NCBI GenBank assembly: GCA_036374135.1
Contig: DASUUK010000065.1
Location: 1 to 64,000 of the forward strand
Direction: 5' to 3'
Length of the DNA stretch: 64,000 bases
Origin: Euzebyales bacterium
GTDB taxonomy: Bacteria > Actinomycetota > Nitriliruptoria > Euzebyales > JAHELV01
Of this stretch, positions 42,698-51,606 are shown piece after piece. The position numbers and the translations under genes were made by a program. The notes beneath the pieces are model-generated. The model worked only from the letters and a program-made list of their open reading frames with translations, ran no database searches and had not been told where the DNA came from. How positions within the stretch are numbered: position 1 is the stretch's first letter; every line of letters begins with the position of its first letter.

Positions 42698-44298
42698 GGC
42701 GCTTCGTGCACGATGACTCCGTCGACCATCGTCAGCGCGACGGTCAGGTCCGCGGGTGCCACGGCATCGCGGCCCACGAGCCGACCGTCCAGCACGGCGA
42801 GATCGGCTGCCATCCCTGGCGCGACCGTTCCGGTCGAGTCTGCGGTGCCGTTGACGAACGCACTGCCGCGCGTCGCGGCCACCAGCGCGTCGTGCAGCCC
42901 GATGCGCTGCTCGGGCAGGAAGGGCTGGGCGCCGCGATGCTCCGGGTCGGTGCGCGTGATCGCGACCTCGACGCCACGCAGCGGGTCGGCGGTCGATACC
43001 GGCCAGTCGCTGCCGAAGGCGAGCACGGCGCCATGCGCGAGCAGACCGGCCCACGGGTACTGCAGGTCTCCGCGGACCGGACCGAGCAGAGGAAGGGTGA
43101 GCTCGGTCATCTGCGGTTCGAACTGGGCCCAGTAGGGCTGAGCGTTGGCGATCACGCCGAGTTCTGCGAACCGCGGCAGGTCCTCCGCCGCGACGACCTG
43201 CAGGTGCGCGATGGTGTGCCGGCGACCGCTCCCCCCGGCCCGGCGTGCGGCCGCGAACGCGTCGAGCGCGTCCCGGACGGCCGCGTCGCCGATCGCGTGG
43301 ACGTGCACCTGGAATCCCAGCCGGTCCAGCTCGACCACGGCGGCGGTCAACAGCTCCGGGTCGAGGTGGCGCAGCCCCACGTTGGTCGTCGGTCCGCCGT
43401 CGGGGTCGAGGTAGGGCTCGAGCATGGCCGCCGTGCCGTTCTCGACCACGCCGTCGGCCATGATCTTGACCGTGCCGGCTGACAGGCGCTCGCCGTGGGT
43501 GGCACCGCGCTGCGCGACCAGGTCGTCGATCTGCTCGAGTCCGCGGTCGCGTTCCCACCACAGCGCCGCCGTCACGCGTGCGGTCAGCTCGCCTGCATCC
43601 GCCAGCGTCTGATAGGCGGCCAGCTCGGCCGGTGTGACCCACGCGTCGCTCCAGGCGGTGACGCCCAGTTCATGCAGGTGCTGCTGGCCCGCACGATGTG
43701 CTTCGACCTGCCGGTCGGGACCGGACGGCGGAAGGTGCCGGCGCACCAGGTCCATGGCGCCCTCGTGCAACGCGCCGGTCGGACCACCATCGGGATCCCG
43801 TTCGATCCGACCGTCGACGGGATCGGGTGTGTCGGCGGCGACGCCGGCCAGTTCGAGCGCGCGGCTGTTGACCCAGGCGCCGTGCCCGTCGGCGTTGACG
43901 AGGAAGACGGGCCGGTCGGGCACGACCCGGTCGAGGTCCTCGCGTCTCGGGTTTCCGCCGGGGAAGTGCGACATCCTCCATCCACCGCCGGTGACCCACG
44001 GGTCGTGCGGGTTGGCCAGCGCGTACGCCGCCACCGCCGACACGCAGGCGGGTCTGCTGTCGGCGTCGGTCAGGTCGCACGACAACCGCCGCACACCACC
44101 GTGGCCGGGATGGCAGTGCGCGTCCTGGAAGCCGGGCAGGATCGTGTGACCGGGCAGGTCGATGACATCGGACGCCGAGGTTCCCGATGGTGGCGGTCCG
44201 GTCGTGATCGCGGCGATGCGCCCACCCTCGATCGCGATGGTGCCGGCATCGATCACGGCACCGGTCCCCGTCCAGATCGTGGCAGCGGTCAGCAGCAT
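42694..44298 (-). CDS. Amidohydrolase (YtcJ-like)
   Basis: A 534-residue metal-dependent hydrolase of the YtcJ group. The N-terminal composite domain ends with the metal motif PGFQDAHCHPGHGG (near 55-68). Other landmarks are LVNADGHGAWVNSRALELAG, GFQVHVHAIGDAAVRDALDAF and FGSDWPVSTADPLRGVEVA near the C-terminus. Such enzymes deformylate or deacylate amides and carbamates. It is upstream of the Rieske gene on the same strand, about 107 bases apart, with an operator in between, so the link is loose. Substrate unknown. Confidence 0.85.
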   Translation of the reverse strand: MLLTAATIWTGTGAVIDAGTIAIEGGRIAAITTGPPPSGTSASDVIDLPGHTILPGFQDAHCHPGHGGVRRLSCDLTDADSRPACVSAVAAYALANPHDPWVTGGGWRMSHFPGGNPRREDLDRVVPDRPVFLVNADGHGAWVNSRALELAGVAADTPDPVDGRIERDPDGGPTGALHEGAMDLVRRHLPPSGPDRQVEAHRAGQQHLHELGVTAWSDAWVTPAELAAYQTLADAGELTARVTAALWWERDRGLEQIDDLVAQRGATHGERLSAGTVKIMADGVVENGTAAMLEPYLDPDGGPTTNVGLRHLDPELLTAAVVELDRLGFQVHVHAIGDAAVRDALDAFAAARRAGGSGRRHTIAHLQVVAAEDLPRFAELGVIANAQPYWAQFEPQMTELTLPLLGPVRGDLQYPWAGLLAHGAVLAFGSDWPVSTADPLRGVEVAITRTDPEHRGAQPFLPEQRIGLHDALVAATRGSAFVNGTADSTGTVAPGMAADLAVLDGRLVGRDAVAPADLTVALTMVDGVIVHEAP

Positions 44299-44461
44299 GC
44301 GCGGATGCTACGGGCTGAGGCCGTCGCGGGAAACAGGCGCCGTGCATCCGTTGTCCGCCTCGTGCGTCCGACCGGGCGCAACGGGCGTTGCCGGGGGCAC
44401 ACGGCACTGCGTTTCCGCCCCGGTCGACGAGGCGGGGCCTACACAGCCGCGTCGCGCTGAA

Positions 44462-44472
44462 GTAGACTCTAC
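44462..44472 (+). promoter_or_regulatory. Possible promoter of the stress-protein-like gene
   Basis: GTAGACTCTAC is a small palindrome containing TAGACT (44463-44468), a plausible -10 in otherwise GC-rich DNA, 24 bases before the ATG at 44492. No convincing -35 is visible. Confidence 0.35.
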
Positions 44473-44491
44473 CACCCCGGGAGCGTGCACC

Positions 44492-44905
44492 ATGACCGAC
44501 TATCTCGTGGTCGCCAACCAGACGCTCGGCGGCGCGCATCTGCTCGCCGAGCTGCGACGTCGGACCTCCGAGGGACCCTGCCGGTTCCACGTCGTGGTGC
44601 CCGCCAACGTCAACCCGGAAGGGTGGACCCATACCGTGGACGAGGCGTGGGCGATCGCACGGCGACGCCTGGACGACGCGATCGAGCGCTTCCGGGACCT
44701 CGGCGCGGAGGTCGATGGTCAGGTCGGCGACGAGCGCCCGCTCGACGCCATCCAGGACGCGCTCCGCAGATGGCAGTGCGACGAGGTCATCCTGTCGACG
44801 CTGCCGGCCGGCGCCTCTCGCTGGCTCAAGATGGATCTCGTCTCGCGCGCCTCCCGGACCCTGCGCATCCCCGTGACGCACGTCGAGGCGACCGAATCGC
44901 CGTAG
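44492..44905 (+). CDS. Universal-stress-protein-like protein
   Basis: A 137-residue alpha/beta protein from ATG 44492, with GGGAG 9 bases upstream. It starts DYLVVANQTLGGAHLLAELR and ends with CDEVILSTLPAGASRWLKMDL and TLRIPVTHVEA, the pattern of a USP-like family common in actinomycetes. The nucleotide-binding GxxGxG loop of ATP-binding USPs is not evident, so ligand binding is uncertain. It is a single gene between two minus-strand operons. The 193 bases after it show no feature that I can support. Confidence 0.75.
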   Translation: MTDYLVVANQTLGGAHLLAELRRRTSEGPCRFHVVVPANVNPEGWTHTVDEAWAIARRRLDDAIERFRDLGAEVDGQVGDERPLDAIQDALRRWQCDEVILSTLPAGASRWLKMDLVSRASRTLRIPVTHVEATESP

Positions 44906-45098
44906 CGCCCACCGTCGGGGGCGTGGCGGCGCACGATCCCGAGAAGCGTGCGTTCGACACGGGCCTGATCTGTACGAGCTGATCGAGCACGGGTCCGATC
45001 ATCCGCACGGGCCGCCTACCCGGACAGCCACTCGCTGGAGGTCCCGGGTGTCCGACCCGGCGATGCGGCGACGTGAGCACGGCGATCGCTGTCCACCA

Positions 45099-45878
45099 TC
45101 AGCCACCCGTCCACCGCGGGGGGCGCCGCTCGGCGAACGCACGGGGACCCTCCAGCGCGTCATCCGACGCGAGCATGCGCTCGTAGGGATCGACCGTGCC
45201 CGAGCGCAGCAGGCGCATGCTGTCGACGACAGCCATCTGCTCGGTCCGGCGGACCAGGTCGAGCACGGCCTCGACCGCCAGCGGCGCGGCATCGACGATG
45301 CGTTCGGCGAGCTCGGTGGCCGCCGTCATCAGCCCGTCGGCGGGGACGACGCGGTTGATCACGCCCCACCGCAGCGCCTCGTCCGCGTTCAGCCGACGAC
45401 CCGCGATGAGCACCTCGATCGCCACCGGCCTGGGCAGCAGCCGCGGCAGACGCACGCTGCCGCTGTCGGGGATGACCCCGACCGCCGTCTCCGGTAGGAA
45501 GAACGTCGCGTGATCGGCCGCCACGGCGAGGTCGGCGGCCAGCACCAGCTCGAACCCACCACCCACCGCCATGCCGTTGACCGCCGCAATCACCGGCTTG
45601 CGCAGACCGGCGAGCTCGCCGTATCCGCCGAAGCCGCCGGCGCCGAAGTCGGCGTCGTACGCCTCACCGCTGGCCGCGGCACCCAGGTCCCAACCTGCGC
45701 TGAAGAACCGCGGTCCCGCGCCCGTGACGATGGCAACCCGCAGCTGCGCGTCGTCGCGGAACCTGGAGAACACCTCACCCAGCCGGCGGCTCGTGGCAGC
45801 GTCGATGGTGTTGGCCGTGCCGCGCTGCAGCGTGACTACGAGCAGCGGGGGTGTCGCTGCGACGTGCACGTCGGTCAT
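45099..45878 (-). CDS. caiD: CaiD-like carnitinyl-CoA dehydratase (crotonase family)
   Basis: A 259-residue enoyl-CoA hydratase. It follows E. coli CaiD almost segment by segment: NTIDAATSRRLGEVFSRFRD, VAIVTGAGPRFFSAGWDL, DADFGAGGFGG, KPVIAAVNGMAVGGGFEL, PETAVGVIPDSG and GPRAFAERRPPRW. FFSAGWDL and GGGFEL form the oxyanion hole, and Glu in LPETAVG is the catalytic position. It would hydrate crotonobetainyl-CoA to L-carnitinyl-CoA, or the reverse. It is the last gene of the five-gene operon, with an ATGA overlap with the synthetase. Confidence 0.85.
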   Translation of the reverse strand: MTDVHVAATPPLLVVTLQRGTANTIDAATSRRLGEVFSRFRDDAQLRVAIVTGAGPRFFSAGWDLGAAASGEAYDADFGAGGFGGYGELAGLRKPVIAAVNGMAVGGGFELVLAADLAVAADHATFFLPETAVGVIPDSGSVRLPRLLPRPVAIEVLIAGRRLNADEALRWGVINRVVPADGLMTAATELAERIVDAAPLAVEAVLDLVRRTEQMAVVDSMRLLRSGTVDPYERMLASDDALEGPRAFAERRPPRWTGG

Positions 45879-47923
45879 GGGTCGTCACCTGCCATGTCAC
45901 TCGTCTCCAGCACCAACACGTCGACCGCCCGCACACCCTCGGTCAGCACGAGCAGCGGGTTGACCTCGAGCTCGACGACAGTGGGATCGGATGTGGCGAT
46001 GGCGACGATCCGGCAGATGGCGTCGGCAGCCGCAACCACATCCCCTGCGGGGCGGGACCGGTGCCCGGACAGCACACGGCCGACCTTCAAGGTCGCGAGC
46101 GCCGCCATCACCTCGTCGCGACGCACGGGCGCCAACAAGGTGACCAGGTCGTCGAGCAGGTCGACCAGCAGCCCGCCGGCGCCGATCGTGACGCTGTATC
46201 CGATCGCGCCCTCGCGCCGCACGCCGACCAGCAGTTCGGCCACGACCTCCGGCACGTGACGCTCGACCAGGAAGCGGTCGCCCAGGTCCATCATGGCCGC
46301 GACGGCGGCGCGGACCTCCGCGGCCGTCCGCAGGTCGACCGCGACACCACCGATGTCGGTCTTGTGCTCGTGCTCGGTGGCCTTGACGGTCACCGGGTAG
46401 CCGACCTCCTCCGCCACGGCACCGATCTCGGCGCGGGTGCAGAAGCGCCCGGGCGGCACCAGGACGCCGCCGCCGACCAGCAGCGCGCGCGACGCGGGCG
46501 GGTCCCGGCGGCGAAGCGCCCTGGGCAGGTCCGTGGAAGCACCCCGGTGCAACGCGGGGCGTCCGCCACGACGGCCCGCCGCCGCAACCGCGGCGAGCGC
46601 GGTGTCGACGTCACCCACTGCGGGCACGCCGCTGTCGGCCAGCTCAGCGCTCACCGACGCCGGCAGGTTCTCGGGCAGCACGGCCGTCACGACGACCGGC
46701 ACACCCGTCGCCCGCTGCGCCGCCACGACCGCGTCGACAGCGACCTGCCACGACCGGGCATCGTGGTCGGCGCCCGGAAAGTCGACGACGAGCAGTCCCA
46801 CGTCGACGGGGCCGCGCAGCGCTGCCGTGAAGACGCGCTCCAGCGCGGCGCGGTCGCCCCACTGGAAGGTGTGGTAGTCCAACGGGTTCGTGACCGCCAC
46901 GCGCTGATCCAGTGCGCGTGCGATCCCGGCCGCGACGTCCGGTGGCGGCACGGGGAAGGTGACGCCGTGGTGATGACCACGGTCGGCCACCAGCGCCGCC
47001 TCCCCTCCCGAGCAGGACAGCGATATGGCCCGCGTGCCACCCAGCCGGCCGTAGGCGTGCAACACCGCCAGCGCGCCGACGAACGCCGGGGCCGAGTGCA
47101 CGACGGCGACGTCGTAGCGGGCGAACAGCGACCGGTACGTGGCGGTCCGGCCGGTCAGCGACGCAGTGTGCGTGCGGGCCAGCACGGCGCCCTCCGTCGA
47201 CACCCCGGTCTGCAGCACGACGATGGGAGTGTGGTGGTCCCAGGCCCGGATCGCAGCGCGGCCGAAGGCGACCGGGTCGGTCAACTGCTCGACGTGCAGC
47301 CCGATCGCGGTGATGCGGGGGTCGGACGCGAGCACGGCCACGCAGTCCTCGAGCCGCACGCCGGCCTGGTTGCCGACCGTGATGACCTGCGCAACCGGCG
47401 GTCCGCGGCGACGCATGGTGATCGACAGGGCCAGGTTGCCCGACTGCGTCACCACCGCGACACCGCGACCGACGCGGAGACAGCCCTGGGCGTCGGGCCA
47501 GAGCGCCGCACCCGACAGCGCGTTCACGAACCCGTGGCAGTTTGGACCGAGCAGGGGCATGTCGCCGGCGGCCACGCGCAGGCGCTCCTGCAACAGTGCC
47601 CCTTCGCGGCCGACCTCCGCGAACCCGGATGCGAAGCACACGACACCTCCGGCGCCGACTGCGCGCAGGGCCGCGACGACATCGATCGTGCGGTGGCGGT
47701 CGACGGCGACCAGCGCAGCGTCCGGCGCACCCGGCAGCACATCGACCGCTGCAACCGCGCGCCGTCCGCCGATCTGCCGCCGCGTCGGGTGCACGGGCCA
47801 CACGTCGCCTGCGTAGCCGAGGCGGTCGCACTGTGCGATCGCCTCGGCTGCCTCGGCCCCGCCGACGACGGCGATGGTCGCGGGGTCGAGCAGCCGCCGC
47901 AGGCGGTCCGGTACCACGGTCAC
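45875..47923 (-). CDS. ADP-forming acyl-CoA synthetase 2 (fused alpha-beta)
   Basis: A 682-residue ACD; GTG 47923 overlaps the dehydrogenase stop. The CoA-binding domain (TIAVVGGAEAAEAIAQCDRL, GPNCHGFV) is followed by the ligase domains with phospho-His in THTASLTG and a C-terminal ATP-grasp (VGYPVTVKATEHEHKTDIGG, EVNPLLVL). It would activate a betaine-type acid such as gamma-butyrobetaine, crotonobetaine or carnitine, replacing the AMP-forming CaiC of enterobacteria. It is distinct from synthetase 1 at 29725, which sits in the TetR-linked cluster. Confidence 0.86.
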   Translation of the reverse strand: MTVVPDRLRRLLDPATIAVVGGAEAAEAIAQCDRLGYAGDVWPVHPTRRQIGGRRAVAAVDVLPGAPDAALVAVDRHRTIDVVAALRAVGAGGVVCFASGFAEVGREGALLQERLRVAAGDMPLLGPNCHGFVNALSGAALWPDAQGCLRVGRGVAVVTQSGNLALSITMRRRGPPVAQVITVGNQAGVRLEDCVAVLASDPRITAIGLHVEQLTDPVAFGRAAIRAWDHHTPIVVLQTGVSTEGAVLARTHTASLTGRTATYRSLFARYDVAVVHSAPAFVGALAVLHAYGRLGGTRAISLSCSGGEAALVADRGHHHGVTFPVPPPDVAAGIARALDQRVAVTNPLDYHTFQWGDRAALERVFTAALRGPVDVGLLVVDFPGADHDARSWQVAVDAVVAAQRATGVPVVVTAVLPENLPASVSAELADSGVPAVGDVDTALAAVAAAGRRGGRPALHRGASTDLPRALRRRDPPASRALLVGGGVLVPPGRFCTRAEIGAVAEEVGYPVTVKATEHEHKTDIGGVAVDLRTAAEVRAAVAAMMDLGDRFLVERHVPEVVAELLVGVRREGAIGYSVTIGAGGLLVDLLDDLVTLLAPVRRDEVMAALATLKVGRVLSGHRSRPAGDVVAAADAICRIVAIATSDPTVVELEVNPLLVLTEGVRAVDVLVLETSDMAGDDP

Positions 47924-49086
47924 CCGCCGACGGCGCGCAACATGGAGCGGGAGATGATGTGGCGCTGGATCTCCGACGTGCCGTCCCAGATGCGCTCCAC
48001 GCGTGCGTCGCGCCACAACCGTTCGAGGGGCAAGTCGTCCATCAGCCCCATGCCGCCGAGGATCTGCAGGGCCTCGTCGGTCACGAACGCCAGCATCTCG
48101 GACGCGACCAGCTTGGCCATCGCCGCGTCGGCGTCGGTCATCCGGCCCTGGTCGTCGAGCCATGCCGCCCGGTAGGTCAGCAGCTCGGCCGCGGCGAGGC
48201 GCGCGGCCATGTCCGCCAACTTGAACGACACGCCCTGGAAGCGCCCGATGGGCCGCCCGAACTGCACGCGGTCGGCCGCCCACCGGGTCGCGAGCTCGAT
48301 CGCACGATCCGCACGACCGAGGCACGTCGCGGCCACCTGGAGCCGCGACGACGACAGCCATGTCGACGCCACGGCAAAGCCATCATGCTCATCCCCGAGG
48401 ATGTTGGCGACCGGCACGCGACAGCCGTCGAACCGCAGCACGGCGTTGTGGTACCCCCGGTGCGACACCGACCGGTACCCCTCGGCGACCTCGAAGCCGG
48501 GCGTACCGTGGTCGACGAGGAAGGCTGTGACGCGACTGCGCCGCCCCCGCTGCGCGTCGTGATCGTCACCGGTCGCGGCGAACAGGATGACGTAATCGGC
48601 GACGTCTGCGTGACTGATGAAGTGCTTGGTCCCGGTGATGACGTAGTCGTCGCCGTCACGCACCGCCCGGCAGCGCATGCCACGGAGATCCGACCCGGCG
48701 TCGGGCTCTGACATCGCGAGGCACTCGACGCGCTCACCTCGGATCGTCGGCAGCAGCCAGCGGTCGACCTGGTCACCGGTGCACGCGCGCAGGATGTTGG
48801 ACGGGCGCGCGACGATGTACTGCAGCGCCATCGCGGTGCGACCCAACTCGCGCTCCATCAGCGCGACATCCAGGGTGCCCAGTCCGCCGCCGCCGAGCTC
48901 GGCGGGCATGTTGGCCGCGTAGAGCCCGCCGTCGAGGGCACGCCGACGAATCTGCTCGGCCAGCTCCGGGCGGACCCGCCCGGAGCGCTCGACCTCCTCC
49001 TCGTGCGGCGCGAGCTCGGCGTCCACGAACGCCCGCGTGACGTCCAGGATCATCCGCTGCTCGTCGCTGAGCTCGAAGTCCACCAC
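47920..49086 (-). CDS. Acyl-CoA dehydrogenase 2 (CaiA-like role)
   Basis: A 388-residue acyl-CoA dehydrogenase starting GTG 49086, directly after the previous stop. Motifs include CLAMSEPDAGSDLRGMRCRA, KHFISHADVADYV, RVQFGRPIGRFQGVSFKLAD and LQILGGMGLM. The C-terminal catalytic segment reads RIWDGTSEIQR, with Asp where most family members, and dehydrogenase 1 in this window, have Glu. In context it would convert gamma-butyrobetainyl-CoA to crotonobetainyl-CoA. The Asp may change rate or specificity, or another residue may act as base. Confidence 0.85.
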   Translation of the reverse strand: MVDFELSDEQRMILDVTRAFVDAELAPHEEEVERSGRVRPELAEQIRRRALDGGLYAANMPAELGGGGLGTLDVALMERELGRTAMALQYIVARPSNILRACTGDQVDRWLLPTIRGERVECLAMSEPDAGSDLRGMRCRAVRDGDDYVITGTKHFISHADVADYVILFAATGDDHDAQRGRRSRVTAFLVDHGTPGFEVAEGYRSVSHRGYHNAVLRFDGCRVPVANILGDEHDGFAVASTWLSSSRLQVAATCLGRADRAIELATRWAADRVQFGRPIGRFQGVSFKLADMAARLAAAELLTYRAAWLDDQGRMTDADAAMAKLVASEMLAFVTDEALQILGGMGLMDDLPLERLWRDARVERIWDGTSEIQRHIISRSMLRAVGG

Positions 49087-50589
49087 TCACCCCCCGATCG
49101 CCAGCACCGCGCGGTCCGGCCTCGGCAGCTGGTCGTGGACCGCCGCGACCGCGCGCAGCGCGTCGAGCCGCGCAGGGGGCACGGGCGCGGATCGGCCGTC
49201 CGCCGTGTCGACGTGGACGAGCATCTGCTCATTGGTGCACAGCACGTCGCCGCTCGCGCCGTGCCTCATCGTGTGGAACAGGTGCAGCCGCTTGAGGTCG
49301 TGACCCAGCAGCTGGGTGGTGAAGCGCAGCGGCTCGCCCTCGCCCACCTCCCGCCGGTACACCAGGTGGCTCTCGACGGTGTAGTACGAGGCGCCGGCGT
49401 CGCGGTGGGCCTCGTCGATGCCGATGTAGCGGAAGAACGCGTCGCTGGCCCAGCCGAAGGCGTACAGGTACGCCGACTCGGTCATGTGCCGGTTGTAGTC
49501 GACCCAGTCCGGGGCGACCGTGCACGCATACAGCGGCAGTGGTGCCGGCACGTCGTGATCCGCGTGCCACCGCAGCGGAGCGCCGGCGGCGAGCGTGCGG
49601 GCCTCGCGTCGGGACGCGATCGCGCCCGCGCCCAGCCCGGTGCCGCGCAGCGCGTGCATGACCGACACCAGCGCCTCGTCGCGCAGCCGCTCGAGCTCTG
49701 CGACGGACCGCCCGGCCGCCTGGTCCCGGGTGCCATCGACCAGCGCGGCGGTCAGCGCCTCGGTCAGCGGCGGCGCCTCGAACCGCGCCCACGGCCACGC
49801 CAGCGCCGGCCCGAACTGCGCGAGCATGTGGCGCATGCCACCCTCGCCGCCGCCGAGGTGGTAGGTGAGGTTGGTGCCCATGGCCGCCCACCGCAGGCCC
49901 GGCCCGTAGACGAGTGCCTCGTCGAGCTCGGACGTGGTGGCGACGCCCTCGGCGAGCAGGTGCAGCTGCTCACGCCACACCGCCTCGAGGAGGCGATCGG
50001 CGACGAAGCCGTCCGTCTCGCGCCGCACGATCAACGGGTGCATGTCGAGGTCGGCGTAGACCGCACGGGTGCGGTCGACGGCGTCGGGCGTCGTGCGCTC
50101 GCCCGCGACGACCTCGACCAGCGGCAGCAGGTACACGGGGTTGAACGGATGCCCCACGACGACACGGCCAGGGTGGCGCAGACCAGCCTGCAGCGTCGTC
50201 GGCCGCAGCCCTGAGGTCGACGACGCGATGACCACGTCGGCGCCGGCCACCTCGTCGGTGGCCGCCAGCACGGCACGCTTGGCCCCGAGGTCCTCCGGCA
50301 CGGCCTCCTGGATGAACCCGGCAGTCCTGGCCACCGCATCGATGGTGTCGACGAACGCCAGGCGATCGGGATCGGCGCCGGGATGCAGGCCGAGGCGGCT
50401 GACGGCCGGCCATGCCCGCACGACGGCGTCGCGCACCCGGTCCCGCACGCCCGGCGCCGGATCGTGCGCCACGACGTCCAGCCCACGGCCGAGCGCTCGC
50501 ACGACCCATCCGGTGCCGATGACGCCGGCACCGATCACCCCGAACGTGTCCTGCGGCACGGCGGTCACGGGGGCGTCGTCAGAACGCAA
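49087..50589 (-). CDS. L-carnitine dehydrogenase fused to betainyl-CoA thioesterase
   Basis: A 500-residue bifunctional protein. Residues 1-320 are a 3-hydroxyacyl-CoA-dehydrogenase-like NAD enzyme: GVIGAGVIGTGW, SSTSGLRPT, GHPFNPVYLLPLVEVV, and the carnitine-dehydrogenase segment WAAMGTNLTYHLGGGEGG. Residues about 350-490 are a hot-dog thioesterase: WVDYNRHMTESAYLYAF, KRLHLFHTM. It oxidises L-carnitine to 3-dehydrocarnitine and hydrolyses betainyl-CoA to glycine betaine. The start is TTG 50589, overlapping the BKACE gene by 11 bases; GTG 50568 is an alternative. The fusion is known in other carnitine-degrading bacteria. Confidence 0.9.
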   Translation of the reverse strand: MRSDDAPVTAVPQDTFGVIGAGVIGTGWVVRALGRGLDVVAHDPAPGVRDRVRDAVVRAWPAVSRLGLHPGADPDRLAFVDTIDAVARTAGFIQEAVPEDLGAKRAVLAATDEVAGADVVIASSTSGLRPTTLQAGLRHPGRVVVGHPFNPVYLLPLVEVVAGERTTPDAVDRTRAVYADLDMHPLIVRRETDGFVADRLLEAVWREQLHLLAEGVATTSELDEALVYGPGLRWAAMGTNLTYHLGGGEGGMRHMLAQFGPALAWPWARFEAPPLTEALTAALVDGTRDQAAGRSVAELERLRDEALVSVMHALRGTGLGAGAIASRREARTLAAGAPLRWHADHDVPAPLPLYACTVAPDWVDYNRHMTESAYLYAFGWASDAFFRYIGIDEAHRDAGASYYTVESHLVYRREVGEGEPLRFTTQLLGHDLKRLHLFHTMRHGASGDVLCTNEQMLVHVDTADGRSAPVPPARLDALRAVAAVHDQLPRPDRAVLAIGG

Positions 50590-51517
50590 CGCGGTCCAGG
50601 CCCTTGAGACCGAGCACCTCCCGTGTCCGTGCCGCGCTCAGCGGCTCACGCGACAGCTCGGTGAGGATGCGCACGATCTTGTCGACCTGCTCCGCGTTGG
50701 ACTCCGCCAGCCGGCCCTTGCGAAGGTAGATCGAGTCCTCGAGACCGACCCGGACGTTCCCGCCGAGGGTCGCACCAGCGGTGATCAGATCGAACTGGGC
50801 CCGGCCGCCGCCGAGGATGCCCCACTCGAGGTCGTCACCGAACAGCCGCACCGCCGCCTCCTTCATGTGGAACACGTTCTCGACGGCCGGGCCGATGCCG
50901 CCCAGCGTGCCGATGACGAACTGCAGGAAGATCGGCGGTGTCACGAGCCCCTGGTCGGCGAAGAACGCGAGCGTGTACAGGTGCCCGATGTCGTACGCCT
51001 CGAACTCGAACCGGCAGCCGGTCTGGTCCGCGAGCTCGGTCAGCATGTACTCGATGTCGGAGAAGCGACTGATGAACGGCTCGTGCCGGGTCGACTCGAG
51101 GAACGGCTCCTCCCAGTCGTACTTCCAGCGGCCCTCGTATCGGGGGATCATCTGGAACAGCCCGTAGTTCATCGAGCCCAGGTTGCACGTGGCGAGCTCG
51201 GGCTCGAGCTCGCGGACCACCCGCAGGCGCTCGTCGACGGACTGCCCTGGCCCTCCACCCGTTGTCAGCGACAGGACCGCGTCGCACTGCGACTTGATGC
51301 CCGCGCAGTACTCACGGAACAGGCCGACGTCAGCCGAGGGCCGACCGTCACGCGGGTCCCGCGCATGGAGGTGGATGACCGCCGCCCCGGCCGCCGCCGA
51401 CGCGACCGAACCGTCGACCATCTCGTCGATGGTGACCGGCAGGTCGTTGTTCATCGTCGGCGTGTGCGCGCTGCCCGTCACCGCGCAGGTCACGATCACC
51501 GATCCGGCCGGCCGCAT
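50579..51517 (-). CDS. BKACE-family dehydrocarnitine cleavage enzyme
   Basis: A 312-residue beta-keto acid cleavage enzyme (DUF849). ATG 51517 is used because GGACGG precedes it and homology starts there; ATG 51547/51544 lack a ribosome-binding site. Zn ligands and core are seen in VIHLHARDPRDGRPSADV; CNLGSMNYGLF and RYEGRWKYDWEEPFLESTR are features of the dehydrocarnitine subgroup. It would combine 3-dehydrocarnitine with acetyl-CoA to give betainyl-CoA and acetoacetate. First gene of the operon, divergent from an IclR regulator. Confidence 0.87.
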   Translation of the reverse strand: MRPAGSVIVTCAVTGSAHTPTMNNDLPVTIDEMVDGSVASAAAGAAVIHLHARDPRDGRPSADVGLFREYCAGIKSQCDAVLSLTTGGGPGQSVDERLRVVRELEPELATCNLGSMNYGLFQMIPRYEGRWKYDWEEPFLESTRHEPFISRFSDIEYMLTELADQTGCRFEFEAYDIGHLYTLAFFADQGLVTPPIFLQFVIGTLGGIGPAVENVFHMKEAAVRLFGDDLEWGILGGGRAQFDLITAGATLGGNVRVGLEDSIYLRKGRLAESNAEQVDKIVRILTELSREPLSAARTREVLGLKGLDRVAF

Positions 51518-51550
51518 GGCATCACCGTCCGAGATGAATTCCATCATGTG

Positions 51551-51573
51551 GAACGTTCTGTATTCTGGAAGAG
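51551..51573. promoter_or_regulatory. Candidate IclR operator
   Basis: GAACGTTC (51551-51558) is a perfect 8-bp palindrome, followed by TATTCTGGAA. This is an AT-richer pocket between the divergent BKACE and IclR genes, where an IclR dimer-of-dimers could bind. Exact limits are a guess. Confidence 0.4.
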
Positions 51574-51606
51574 AGCGTAGTCGATGCGTACACAGGTGGT
51601 CAACGG

